Assembly: GCA_030689845.1 (NCBI GenBank)
Contig: JAUYHV010000261.1
Location: 1 to 29,058 of the forward strand
Direction of reading: 5' to 3'
Source: Dehalococcoidia bacterium
Lineage (GTDB): Bacteria; Chloroflexota; Dehalococcoidia; JACQUA01
DNA: 29,058 nucleotides
Below are positions 16,341 to 23,969 of the stretch, in pieces; within the stretch, counting starts at the first letter, position 1; the number at the start of each line of letters is the position of its first letter. The position numbers and the translations under genes are program-made. The notes beneath the pieces were generated by a model, which worked only from the letters and a program-made list of their open reading frames with translations, had not been told where the DNA came from and did no database searches.

Positions 16341-16451
16341 GCTAACGGTAATTCAGGACTTTTTTAAATCCTGTAACCAATATATAATAAAAACGTAATT
16401 ATTATTGCGGGGTTCGCCGCGGAGTAAACATGCGTCCCGCCGGGTTTATCT

Positions 16452-18608
16452 GTGAAAAAAAATAGGCTCAATATAAATAAAGGACTTTCAGCTTTTGGCA
16501 AAGCTGTCGGGGTGGCGATGTTTTTTATTGCCTCTTTATTTACTGTCCAGTGCCTGCCGGACCCCTGGCTCACGCCTACCCCGGCTCCTACTCCGCCGCC
16601 GCTTCCCAGCGCCGAGATAGTCATCGCTCCCCCGCTGCTCAATCCGGACGCCTCGGGAAGGGATGGGGAGGGCAATGCACTCTTTCTGTCAACGGGGCCG
16701 GGAACTTTTTCAGCATCCGGCCGGGGCATCGATATTTCCCGTGCCCAAAACGGTGAATTGACCCTGAATATACCCATAGGCCTGGGTGCCGGTTCTACTT
16801 TGAGAAGTTTCAATGATCCCGCCAGCGGGACGATATTCAATGACAATAATCTTATAATCCCCTTCAGAAACGAACTGGGTAAACTCATAATGACGCTGTT
16901 GGCTGTGACCGATACTCCCCAGGGAACAGGTAACTCTGTTACGGCGAAAATACAAAAAATGGAGATGAACCTGTCTCCATTGGAAGCTGACCTGACCTTG
17001 AAAGACAAAAGGGTAGGGCAGGTATCTTTCCAGGTGAAAACCCTGTTGAAATCCTTACCCCCCGGCGCGGCCCTTAAAATATTTACCGCCAAATCTCCCG
17101 ACGATGCTACGGCAAATGCCCTTTCTCTGGCAGCCGGCAGGATCGGCGCAAAAATCGTCGATATCGCTTTTCTTGTAAATGTATCCAAGACAAACCTGGT
17201 GAATGAAAAGGATGTCGGCGAAGCCATCGTTACCATGACTGTAGGAAAAGCCTGGGTGAATGCGGTTACCACCAGGAACATTGCCATAGTCCAGATACCT
17301 GAAGACGGGGGAGCAGAAATTCTCCTGACGAAGTCCTTCCCCAGCGCTGCCGGGGACAAAGTCGCTTTCGAGGCTGTGTCGCCAAGAGGTCTTTCTATCT
17401 TCGCCCTGGTTGCCCTTGATTCTCCGGCTCCTACCCCTACTCCGGCCCCTGTCTATTATTCCCTCAAGGTGGTGAACGATACCCCGGTATATGGCAGTAT
17501 AAATGTCAACCCGCCGGGTGATAACGGGAAGTATTTAAAAGGAACCCTGGTCACTGTTAAAGCGGTTACCAACCAGGGATACAAATTTAATTACTGGTAC
17601 GGAGACGTCTCGGGGCAGGCCCTGGAGGCTGTGGTAAAAATGGACAGCGACAAGACGGTAGCGGCGGCCTTCAAAAAAAATACATACAAAATAAATATCG
17701 ACGGTGTCCCGAGAGACGGCGGGAATATCGTGCTTTCACCTTATTTGAGTGAGTATGAATATGGCGAAAAAGTCGTGGCGACTGCGGAGGCCCATGCCGG
17801 TTATATTTTCGATTCCTGGAGCGGCGATGCGGCAGGTTCCCAGGATACTATAAACTTTGTTGTGGACGGGGATAAAAATTTAGTGGCAAATTTCTCCCTG
17901 AGGCGGTTTAATTTAACAACCTCCGTATTTCCTCCGGGCGCGGGTACGATCAACCCGGGCACCGGTACCGGCACCATGGGATCCACTGTCAGCCTCATTG
18001 CCAGGGCCAATCAGGGCTATATTTTCTCCTCGTGGAGCGGTGACGCCACGGGTTCAAAGAACCCGATAACGGTCACCATAGAACGTGATGTCAACGTTAT
18101 CGCCAACTTCGTTAAAGCCCGTTATTCCCTGATCGTTACAACCTCTCCGGCCGAGGGTGGCAACGTAAACATCACCGGAGGTACCTATGACTTTGAGGAA
18201 ACCGTCAATTTATCGGCGACAACCAGGCTGGGACATACTTTTATTGGCTGGGGTGGTGATGCTTCAGGCACTTCCAACCCGCTACCTCTTCAGATATTGA
18301 AAAATACCGTCGTCGTAGCCAATTTTTCAATCCGGAACTATTCCGTATCGGTTACGGTTAATCCGCCGATTGGGGGGTTTGTCAGGCCGGCAGCGCGGTC
18401 GTATTACTCCCGTGGTTCCTTTGTCGAATTAGAAGCAATCCCCAATGTAGGGTACGCCTTTAATGCCTGGACGGGAAGCATGTTCAGCCAGAGTAGTATC
18501 ATCAACTTTCAGATATTTGACGACATGACCTTTGTTGCGAACTTTGCCAACGCGCCAACACCCACACCTACACCTCCGCCTCCACCTACGCCTCCACCTA
18601 CGCCTTAG
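16452..18608 (+). CDS. Secreted/surface protein with five InlB-like repeats
   Basis: This 718-residue protein starts with a basic stretch (KKNRLNINKG) and a hydrophobic helix (about 18-33) ending at C34. That looks like a signal peptide; TVQC is a poor lipobox, so lipidation is uncertain. A Pro-Thr linker follows (41-52). Residues 55-325 are a beta-rich region ending in FEAVSPRGLSIFALVAL, reminiscent of pre-anchor domains in archaeal and Chloroflexota surface proteins. After a second Pro-Thr linker, residues 335-699 hold five repeats of about 73 residues. Each has a G(Y/H).F..W.GD..G core and ends in ..VVANF, as in divergent InlB B-repeats. The tail (700-718) is Pro-Thr-rich. GTG 16452 was chosen because it gives the signal peptide, though its ribosome site is poor. 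Role: probably cell-surface adhesion or structure; ligand unknown. Confidence 0.82.
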   Translation: MKKNRLNINKGLSAFGKAVGVAMFFIASLFTVQCLPDPWLTPTPAPTPPPLPSAEIVIAPPLLNPDASGRDGEGNALFLSTGPGTFSASGRGIDISRAQNGELTLNIPIGLGAGSTLRSFNDPASGTIFNDNNLIIPFRNELGKLIMTLLAVTDTPQGTGNSVTAKIQKMEMNLSPLEADLTLKDKRVGQVSFQVKTLLKSLPPGAALKIFTAKSPDDATANALSLAAGRIGAKIVDIAFLVNVSKTNLVNEKDVGEAIVTMTVGKAWVNAVTTRNIAIVQIPEDGGAEILLTKSFPSAAGDKVAFEAVSPRGLSIFALVALDSPAPTPTPAPVYYSLKVVNDTPVYGSINVNPPGDNGKYLKGTLVTVKAVTNQGYKFNYWYGDVSGQALEAVVKMDSDKTVAAAFKKNTYKINIDGVPRDGGNIVLSPYLSEYEYGEKVVATAEAHAGYIFDSWSGDAAGSQDTINFVVDGDKNLVANFSLRRFNLTTSVFPPGAGTINPGTGTGTMGSTVSLIARANQGYIFSSWSGDATGSKNPITVTIERDVNVIANFVKARYSLIVTTSPAEGGNVNITGGTYDFEETVNLSATTRLGHTFIGWGGDASGTSNPLPLQILKNTVVVANFSIRNYSVSVTVNPPIGGFVRPAARSYYSRGSFVELEAIPNVGYAFNAWTGSMFSQSSIINFQIFDDMTFVANFANAPTPTPTPPPPPTPPPTP

Positions 18609-18680
18609 CGCACCGCAGGTAAGATTTGAATGCCACCCGGGCGTAACTCAGCCTTTTACTGAAGCATCAGTAAGCGTTTG

Positions 18681-18704
18681 CTGAGGGCTGAAATCGCCCT
18701 TCAG
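18681..18704. terminator. Hairpin between the convergent repeat-protein and hpf genes
   Basis: CTGAGGGC (18681-18688) pairs with GCCCTTCAG (18696-18704) with one bulge, between two convergent stop codons. There is no U-run, so a shared terminator is only a guess from position. Confidence 0.3.
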
Positions 18705-18711
18705 GGTGGGG

Positions 18712-19257
18712 CTACCCGATTACCGGTACGATGAGACCATAGCCGTCGTCCTTGCGGCGGTACACGATGTTGTATGTCTCCAGCTCGGGATTGAAGAACA
18801 TGAAAAAACTGTGGCCCAGGAGCTCCATTTGCTCAATGGCTTCTTCCGGGGACATGGGTTTGACTGAAAATTTCTTTACCTTTACCACCCTGCCGGAGAG
18901 CTCATCACCGGCGGTTTCTTCAGGAAGTTCCTCCTCAGGAGGGGTGGTTTTCCGGCCTTTTTCGTTGGTGCGGGTCTTATAACGTTCTATTTGCCTCTCA
19001 ATGACTTCCAAAAGCTTGTCAATGGCCGCGTAAAGGTCCGCCGCTTTTTCCTCGGCCCGGAGCAATGTGCCTTTGCTGTTCAGTGTAAGCTGCGCGACGT
19101 AACGCTCGTCCGGGTCCTTGGCTTTTTTGTGGGCGATTTCCATTTTGGCTTCTAAAATTTTTAAAGAATGGCGCTCTATTTTAGCCAGTTTCTTATAAAG
19201 ATAATTTTCCAGCGCTTCGGTTTTGGGAATGTTTTTAAAATTAAGCTGGATTTCCAT
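18712..19257 (-). CDS. hpf: Ribosome hibernation promoting factor, long form
   Basis: Long HPF dimerises 70S ribosomes into inactive 100S particles in stationary phase. The 181-residue protein has the N-terminal S30AE/YfiA domain (about 1-100; MEIQLNFKNIPKTEALENY and YAAIDKLLEVIERQIERYK). A charged linker (about 100-120) leads to the C-terminal dimerisation domain (KPMSPEEAIEQMELLGHSFF, then YNIVYRRKDDGYGLIVP). ATG at 19255-19257 is preceded by AAGGGGG. It lies 48 bases downstream of the comF-type gene, an association common in many bacteria, so they are probably co-transcribed. Confidence 0.94.
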   Translation of the reverse strand: MEIQLNFKNIPKTEALENYLYKKLAKIERHSLKILEAKMEIAHKKAKDPDERYVAQLTLNSKGTLLRAEEKAADLYAAIDKLLEVIERQIERYKTRTNEKGRKTTPPEEELPEETAGDELSGRVVKVKKFSVKPMSPEEAIEQMELLGHSFFMFFNPELETYNIVYRRKDDGYGLIVPVIG

Positions 19258-19305
19258 GGTCCGTATCCCCCTTAAAGTTCATTACTTTAAATTTATGTTG
19301 GTCTG

Positions 19306-20013
19306 CTAAATTTCCCTGGCTACGGTAAGGACGCGTACAGCGGCGGCAGGTAGATTTTTCAGCACGGCTGCACAGGCGTTGACAGTTGCGCCGGTAGTGC
19401 AAACATCATCGATCAGCAGAATATTCTTGTCCCTGAGGCTGTCGTCTTTACAGGCGAAGGCGTCTTTAACGTTGCGGTACCTTTCCTCGGCCCTTGATGT
19501 CCGGGCCTGGGGAACGGCATCGGATAACCGGACTAAAACGTCCGCGGCTACCGCCCAGCCTGTCAACTTTCCCAGTTCCCGCGCCAGGAGTTCAGCTTGA
19601 TTGTAACCCCTGACTTTTAGCTTGTGCTTATGCAGCGGGACCGGAACGATAACGTCTGATTGAAGGGCGTTTGCCCCGATGTAACCGGCCATTAACTCGG
19701 CCAGCGGCTGCGCCAGGGTACGCATGTTCCTGTATTTGAACCTGTAAATAGCTGTCCGGGTTAAACCGTCAAAAACAAAGGGAGACCTGATTTCATCCGC
19801 CGCAGGGGAATTTTTCCTGCAATCGGCGCAAAAACCGGGATAATCAACCGGTCTTCCGCAGCTTTTGCACAGCGGCTCCTCCAAACGGGGAAAAGAATTG
19901 CCACATGGAGAGCACAAAAAAAATCCTTCCCTGCCGCAGCCTATGCAATACCTGGGAAAGATTAAATCTATAGCCTGACATCCCAGCCAACTCAAACTGG
20001 CTAAAATTGCCAT
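19306..20013 (-). CDS. comF: ComF family protein (double zinc ribbon plus phosphoribosyltransferase fold)
   Basis: ComF-type proteins are needed for DNA uptake in competent bacteria; the biochemical reaction is unknown and the role here is inferred. In the 235-residue protein, N-terminal cysteine pairs C23/C26, C34/C37, C49/C52 and C62/C65 should form two zinc sites. The C-terminal PRTase domain has the PRPP-binding loop in ILLIDDVCTTGATVNAC and the VPVPLHKHKLKVRGYNQAEL motif characteristic of ComF. Length is normal. ATG 20011-20013 has a GGAG about 15 bases upstream, which is far. It is upstream of hpf. No other competence gene is visible. Confidence 0.9.
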   Translation of the reverse strand: MAILASLSWLGCQAIDLIFPRYCIGCGREGFFLCSPCGNSFPRLEEPLCKSCGRPVDYPGFCADCRKNSPAADEIRSPFVFDGLTRTAIYRFKYRNMRTLAQPLAELMAGYIGANALQSDVIVPVPLHKHKLKVRGYNQAELLARELGKLTGWAVAADVLVRLSDAVPQARTSRAEERYRNVKDAFACKDDSLRDKNILLIDDVCTTGATVNACAAVLKNLPAAAVRVLTVAREI

Positions 20014-20034
20014 GAGCTACTTTCGTGTCTCCAA

Positions 20035-20098
20035 TCCCGTTATTGCCAGAAGGGTATAGAGCGGACCCCCCGCTCTATACCGGCAAGAAGTTACGGGA
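20035..20098. repeat. Nested palindromic element between comF and the zinc-ribbon gene
   Basis: A perfect 12-bp stem GGTATAGAGCGG (20053-20064) / CCGCTCTATACC (20070-20081) with a 5-base loop sits inside two further inverted pairs: TTGCC (20043-20047) with GGCAA (20082-20086), and TCCCGT (20035-20040) with ACGGGA (20093-20098). The spacing is symmetrical. There is no U-run, so it looks more like a mobile palindromic element than a plain terminator. Confidence 0.6.
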
Positions 20099-20102
20099 CT
20101 TT

Positions 20103-20321
20103 TTATGAAATTCGGGTTCGGGGTGTGTGCAGCGCTCCGCTAATGATGGGTTCGTTGACATATAAATCTCCGTTGCGAATTTTTATGTTGTATCCGCAAT
20201 CGGGGCTGGTGCATACCCAAGCCTTGTAGTGTATGGGAGCTCCCTGGCTACCAAAATCGGACAGGGGCACTAAATCACCTGTTTGGCATTTCTGACATTT
20301 CGGGAATTGAGTTAATTCCAC
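20103..20321 (-). CDS. Small zinc-ribbon protein, hypothetical
   Basis: A 72-residue protein with cysteine pairs C9/C12 (KCQKC) and C37/C42 (VCTSPDC), spaced as in a zinc ribbon. The sequence FGSQGAPIHYKAWVC between them and NIKIRNGDLYVNEPI after them are predicted beta strands. The start is GTG at 20319-20321, supported by a very strong GGAGGAGG site about 6 bases upstream. I do not recognise a named family. Such small ribbons may bind nucleic acid or partner proteins. It lies upstream of comF on the same strand but is separated from it by the palindromic element, so co-transcription is doubtful. Confidence 0.75.
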   Translation of the reverse strand: MELTQFPKCQKCQTGDLVPLSDFGSQGAPIHYKAWVCTSPDCGYNIKIRNGDLYVNEPIISGALHTPRTRIS

Positions 20322-20375
20322 TGAAACCTCCTCCTATTAAATCAAAATATTGTATTTATTCGGTTATGTAGCTGG

Positions 20376-20401
20376 TTTTTCCCTAATTTTTCAGGGAAAA
20401 A
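20376..20401. repeat. Inverted repeat upstream of the zinc-ribbon gene
   Basis: Perfect 9-base arms TTTTTCCCT (20376-20384) and AGGGAAAAA (20393-20401) around an 8-base loop, 55 bases before the zinc-ribbon start and in the divergent region with guaB3. It could be an operator or RNA hairpin; it lacks a trailing U-run. Confidence 0.4.
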
Positions 20402-20487
20402 GACGAGATTGAGTATAACACTATTTTTTCATGGCGGCAACCTGCCGGATAAAACACCAGCCGAAATGAACCCGGAGCACGGGTTTC

Positions 20488-20517
20488 TTGACTTTTATTT
20501 TTGGCTTTTGTTATAGT
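20488..20517 (+). promoter_or_regulatory. Probable promoter of guaB3
   Basis: Plus-strand TTGACT (20488-20493), 18-base spacer, TATAGT (20512-20517). The start point near 20524 leaves a leader of about 57 bases, containing a GAAGG site before the ATG. Confidence 0.55.
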
Positions 20518-20580
20518 CTTTCCCAATAACTTACAACAAAGCGACATTTATTACGGGCATACCTGAAGGGTACAAATAAC

Positions 20581-21729
20581 ATGGAAACGCCTCAATATAA
20601 ACAAATGGACCGGGCCTACGGATTTGAAGAGGTGGCGATTGTGCCCGGGGACATAACTATCAACCCGGAGCAAACCAATATCGATTTTAACCTGGAAAAC
20701 CTTATGTTTTCTCTACCCGTAATGGCTGCGGCCATGGATGGCGTAGTTGACGTGCCTTTTTCCATTGCCTTTAGCAAGCTGGGGGGGCTGGCAGTCCTGA
20801 ACCTGGAAGGGGTCCAGTGCCGTTATGAGTCTCCCGATGAGGTTATAAAAGAAATTATATCGGCTCCCCAGTCGCAAGTCACGGCCATCCTTCAAAAGGT
20901 ATATTCCGCCCCGATAAAGGAAAAACTGATAGGAGACCGCATACAGGCTATAAAGAGGGGCGGAGGTATCTGCGCTGTCTCGATAACACCCCAGAATACA
21001 AAGAATTTTTACATGATTGTCAAAGAAGCAGGCGTCGACGTTCTGGTCGTCCAGTCTACGGTTACTACCGCTCGCCACGCATCTAAAAGCTACAAAGGCC
21101 TGGTTTTTTCCGAGTTATGCCAGTGGATGGAAGGTACTCCCGTGGTAGTGGGAAATGTCGTCAGCTATTCATCGGCCCTGGAACTCATGCATAACGGCAT
21201 CTCGGCACTCCTGGTAGGTGTAGGTCCCGGGGCGGCATGTACCACCCGGGAAGTCCTGGGAGTAGGTGTTCCCCAGGTTACAGCTACTCTGGAATGCGCC
21301 GCAGCCAGGGAGACTTTTCTCAAGGAGACAGGTAAATACGTATCGCTGGTAACCGACGGAGGCATACGGAGCGGAGGCGACCTTTGCAAGGCAATCGCCT
21401 CTGGAGCCGATGCCGTGATGCTCGGGTCGTCCTTTGCCATGGCAGAGGAAGCCCCGGGTAAAGGGTTTCACTGGGGTATGGCTAACCCCCATCCAACGCT
21501 TCCCAGGGGGACCAGGATCAAGGTCGGTATTCGCGGCAGCCTGAACCAGATTCTTTTCGGCCCGGCCTCTGTGACCGACGGCACCCAGAATTTCATCGGA
21601 GCCCTGCGGACGTGTATGGGTGTTTGCGGCGCGGCAACGATAAAAGAAATGCACTCGGCCCGGATGGTTATTGCCCCGGCAATAAAAACTGAAGGTAAGT
21701 TTTACCAGAATATCCAGGCCTGCCAGTAA
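20581..21729 (+). CDS. guaB3: GuaB3-type IMP dehydrogenase family protein
   Basis: This 382-residue TIM-barrel protein belongs to the GuaB3/IMP dehydrogenase-related branch, which lacks the two CBS regulatory domains of classical GuaB. The catalytic loop GVGPGAACTTREVLGVGVP places the nucleophilic cysteine at C220. The phosphate-binding segments are seen at LVTDGGIRSGGDLCKAIASG and DAVMLGSSFAMAEEAPGKG. The N-terminus (DRAYGFEEVAIVPG; LPVMAAAMDGVVD) is characteristic. It presumably oxidises IMP to XMP with NAD+ in GTP synthesis; whether it is the main enzyme cannot be known here. ATG chosen for the family N-terminus. It is monocistronic. Confidence 0.88.
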   Translation: METPQYKQMDRAYGFEEVAIVPGDITINPEQTNIDFNLENLMFSLPVMAAAMDGVVDVPFSIAFSKLGGLAVLNLEGVQCRYESPDEVIKEIISAPQSQVTAILQKVYSAPIKEKLIGDRIQAIKRGGGICAVSITPQNTKNFYMIVKEAGVDVLVVQSTVTTARHASKSYKGLVFSELCQWMEGTPVVVGNVVSYSSALELMHNGISALLVGVGPGAACTTREVLGVGVPQVTATLECAAARETFLKETGKYVSLVTDGGIRSGGDLCKAIASGADAVMLGSSFAMAEEAPGKGFHWGMANPHPTLPRGTRIKVGIRGSLNQILFGPASVTDGTQNFIGALRTCMGVCGAATIKEMHSARMVIAPAIKTEGKFYQNIQACQ

Positions 21730-21795
21730 CCACCCGCTTCTTTTCCCTTCCGTATACCAATCCTCAATGCCTCCGGATATCTTCCGGTCGCCCTT

Positions 21796-21827
21796 AAAAG
21801 TGCAAAGCTTTTGCCAGGCTTTTTTTT
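21796..21827 (+). terminator. Possible guaB3 terminator
   Basis: A short A-rich/T-rich stem (AAAAG/CTTTT or GCAAA/TTTGC) around 21796-21814 is followed within a few bases by eight T residues (21820-21827). The stem is weak. The surrounding 21730-21969 spacer holds no gene I can support. Confidence 0.4.
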
Positions 21828-21969
21828 ATGGGGCTGGCAGCTTCTGTCTTTCCCTGGGCAGCTTTTCCCCGGTGGTTGGCCGGGTTGCAGGCATAACCGC
21901 TTCCCGGAATATCGCTGGCAATATTATGGGGGTACTTGATACCGGGTGAAAATCAGCGGGGGTGCGCGC

Positions 21970-22209
21970 TCAGGAGAGTTCTTTGACTATTTTTATTCCC
22001 AGCACCTTGGATGTTGCTTCTCCAAGGGAGAGCCTCAATTTTAATAAATCCCCCTGGGATGCCTTCGGACTGGCGGATAGGACGGCCTTCACGCGTTTTA
22101 TTTCGTATTTATATTTTCCCGGCGAAAGGCTTCTTATCTCCAACTCTGTTTCCCTGTCTAAAGGCAGTTCCGCCACATTATCGACATATATCTCGTATTC
22201 CTTCTGCAT
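21970..22209 (-). CDS. Small hypothetical protein downstream of ubiD
   Basis: A 79-residue protein, mostly charged, with an alternating pattern suggesting a small beta-rich fold (EYEIYVDNVAELPLDRETEL; KYKYEIKRVKAVLSA; LLKLRLSLGEATSKVLGIKI). It has no cysteines, membrane helix or recognised motif. The ATG (22207-22209) has a good GGAG site about 9 bases upstream. It follows the UbiD-family gene by 33 bases on the same strand, so it is probably co-transcribed. It could be a small partner of the decarboxylase, but that is inferred from position only. Confidence 0.7.
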   Translation of the reverse strand: MQKEYEIYVDNVAELPLDRETELEIRSLSPGKYKYEIKRVKAVLSASPKASQGDLLKLRLSLGEATSKVLGIKIVKELS

Positions 22210-22242
22210 ATATCTTACTCCTGTATCGATTCGGACCTGGAT

Positions 22243-23667
22243 TTACTTGAACCCGTAGCTCTTCCAGTTTTTCAACACCTTGTCCTGTACTGAACCTGGA
22301 TAACCTTTGATAAAGTTCACTTTCTTGGGTGTTTTTTCTATACCCCACTCCACCGGGAAAGTACAGTCAAAAACGGCTTTGGCACCGATTCCCAGCTTCC
22401 TTTCTTCGTGGGTATAGAAAGGAGCCAGGGGGCTTCCGATGTCGTGGTCGTGTGTGGTGATGCCCCGTATGGGATGGCACTTGGTGCTTATGGCGTGCAT
22501 AACCGCCTCCATATTGTAAACATCGACGTCACCGTCTACCACTATGACAAAATGGGGTATTCTCCCTGTCATAAGAACCCTGCCGATACGGGAAGCAACA
22601 TTAGCGTGGGGGGGATCAATGGAAACTATTACCAGGAGACCTGTACCGCTGGGAGGAACGAAGAGGTCGGTAAACGGAACTCCGTTTTCCTTTAGCATCT
22701 TCTTGTACAAATGGGTCTTGCCCAGGGCCGCAACAATATGGACGTCATCTGTTGGAAAACCGACACTGCACATGGTCATTATAGGATCATGACGGTATGT
22801 AATGGCATTAACCTTGTACATGGGCCAGGTCCTGCGGGGGGATGCTGAGTAGCCGGGGAATTCCCCGAAAGGACCCTCCATCAGGGGTTTATCCGGGTGG
22901 ATCTCACCTTCAATTATTATCTCGGAGTGGGCAGGTACGTGGAGGTCGTTGGTGTGGCACTTAACCAGTTCCACGGGTTGCTTCCTGAGGGCGCCGGCAA
23001 AACCTGATTCCTCTTCCCCCCTGCCGAAGAAGGCGCCGGCAACGTAGGAAGAGATGGGGTCGGCGCCTATGGCCAGAGCAAAGGGCATGGGTTTTTTCAT
23101 CGGAGCATATTTCTCCCACAATACGGCGGGCCCGTGCTGTTCAGGCGATAACATGCCGACCATCCTTTTTTTATCGTAAAGCATAACCCTGTACATGCCC
23201 CAGTTGGACCATTTTGTATCGGGGTCTTTCGTCACCAGTATGTGCCAGGTGCCGATATACCGTCCCCCGTCCCCTTCATGGATCATGGGAGTCGGGAAAT
23301 CGAACAGGTCCACATCCTTTCCTTCCACCACCACATCTTTACAGGGCGCATCTTTTACCACCACGGGTTTGAAAGGTTTTTGCAACCTCTTATCGTATTC
23401 TTTCAGGAGGTCCTGGAAAGAAATTTCAGGAGGCAGCCCCATGGCAATCGCGACCCTGCGGAAATTGGCCAGGGCGGACGAAAAAAGCCTGAAACCCGGG
23501 GGATAGTCTTTTAACTTTTCGAACAGGACGGCCGGGCCGTTTTTTTCGTTACTGTACCGGGCGATGGCCCCGGCCTCCAGGTCCCAGTCAACCTCTTTCT
23601 TAATACAAACCACGTCACCTGTTTTTTTCATTGCTTCGATGAATTGCCGGTTATCTGCAAATGCCAT
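22243..23667 (-). CDS. UbiD family (prenyl-FMN-dependent) decarboxylase
   Basis: UbiD enzymes reversibly (de)carboxylate aromatic or unsaturated acids using prenylated FMN made by UbiX; no ubiX lies in this window. The 474-residue length is typical. Family residues are visible: N155-x4-R160 (NWGMYR), matching the cofactor/metal-binding Asn-Arg pair, and E264-x4-E269 in EGPFGEFPGY, matching the catalytic glutamates of Fdc-type enzymes. The DVDLFDFPTPMIHEGDGGRY segment is also typical. Substrate cannot be told; anaerobic aromatic degradation and ubiquinone/menaquinone-type synthesis are both possible. ATG has a strong GGAGGAGG site and a promoter just upstream (23698-23726). A small gene follows it. 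Confidence 0.92.
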   Translation of the reverse strand: MAFADNRQFIEAMKKTGDVVCIKKEVDWDLEAGAIARYSNEKNGPAVLFEKLKDYPPGFRLFSSALANFRRVAIAMGLPPEISFQDLLKEYDKRLQKPFKPVVVKDAPCKDVVVEGKDVDLFDFPTPMIHEGDGGRYIGTWHILVTKDPDTKWSNWGMYRVMLYDKKRMVGMLSPEQHGPAVLWEKYAPMKKPMPFALAIGADPISSYVAGAFFGRGEEESGFAGALRKQPVELVKCHTNDLHVPAHSEIIIEGEIHPDKPLMEGPFGEFPGYSASPRRTWPMYKVNAITYRHDPIMTMCSVGFPTDDVHIVAALGKTHLYKKMLKENGVPFTDLFVPPSGTGLLVIVSIDPPHANVASRIGRVLMTGRIPHFVIVVDGDVDVYNMEAVMHAISTKCHPIRGITTHDHDIGSPLAPFYTHEERKLGIGAKAVFDCTFPVEWGIEKTPKKVNFIKGYPGSVQDKVLKNWKSYGFK

Positions 23668-23697
23668 AGTTCCTCCTCCCGATGGAAATTTGCTTAA

Positions 23698-23726
23698 AGA
23701 TTACACAGCCAGGTGTTGTTTGTCAA
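23698..23726 (-). promoter_or_regulatory. Promoter of the ubiD-family gene
   Basis: Minus-strand consensus -35 TTGACA (23721-23726), 17-base spacer, -10 TAATCT (23698-23703). The start near 23691 gives a leader of about 24 bases with the Shine-Dalgarno site. Confidence 0.7.
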
Positions 23727-23865
23727 CAGAAAGGGTTACTGAATGCAAAAAGGGTGGTTGACCTGCGGCGGACCGGGGTGCGAGCCCCTGTGCCCTCCCA
23801 TCCGGGGTCCCTGTGCCTTCTCTTCCAGGTAGCACAGGCGTCCCTACCTGTGCGCTTTGGAATAA

Positions 23866-23969
23866 TGAGGCTCCCGCGAAACTTATAAAAGAGCTTTCAA
23901 AATCCCCCTTAATCCCCCTTTAATAAAGGGGGATTAAGGGGGATTTTATGGCGTTTCGCGGGAAGCTCA
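23866..23969. repeat. MITE-like nested palindrome with a perfect 23-bp inner stem
   Basis: The inner arms 23899-23921 and 23925-23947 are perfect 23-base inverted copies of AATCCCCCTTAATCCCCC-type sequence around a 3-base loop. Outer arms TGAGGCTCCCGCGAAAC (23866-23882) and GTTTCGCGGGAAGCTCA (23953-23969) are inverted copies with two mismatches. No coding frame lies inside. Similar AATCCCCCTT palindromes occur as dispersed intergenic repeats in several phyla. Confidence 0.75.

Larger units (their letters stand above)
15999..16451. other. Divergent intergenic region between birA and the secreted repeat protein
   Basis: The birA operator and promoter occupy the left end. Two plus-strand promoters and an imperfect inverted repeat (GGTAATTCAGGA, 16347-16358, with TCCTGTAACC, 16370-16379) lie to the right. 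Near the end are a GC-rich GCGG/CCGC hairpin (about 16407-16420) and an 11-codon ATG frame with its own GGAG site (16430-16465). I see no other gene. Confidence 0.55.

Noticed and set aside
16536..16553. Lipoprotein box at the surface-protein signal peptide
   Set aside because: The residues before C34 are TVQ; Q at -1 is not a normal lipobox residue, so lipidation was not called.
16364..17359. Minus-strand frame (331 codons) opposite the surface-protein gene
   Set aside because: The plus-strand gene has signal peptide, repeats and linkers; the opposite frame shows only low-complexity composition.
21767..21949. 60-codon plus-strand frame after guaB3
   Set aside because: No ribosome site or recognisable motif; it begins near the guaB3 end and overlaps the likely terminator.
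23768..23800. tRNA-like T-arm (GGGG TGCGAG CCCC)
   Set aside because: The loop does not fit the TTCRANNC pattern, and no acceptor stem, anticodon arm or full cloverleaf is present.
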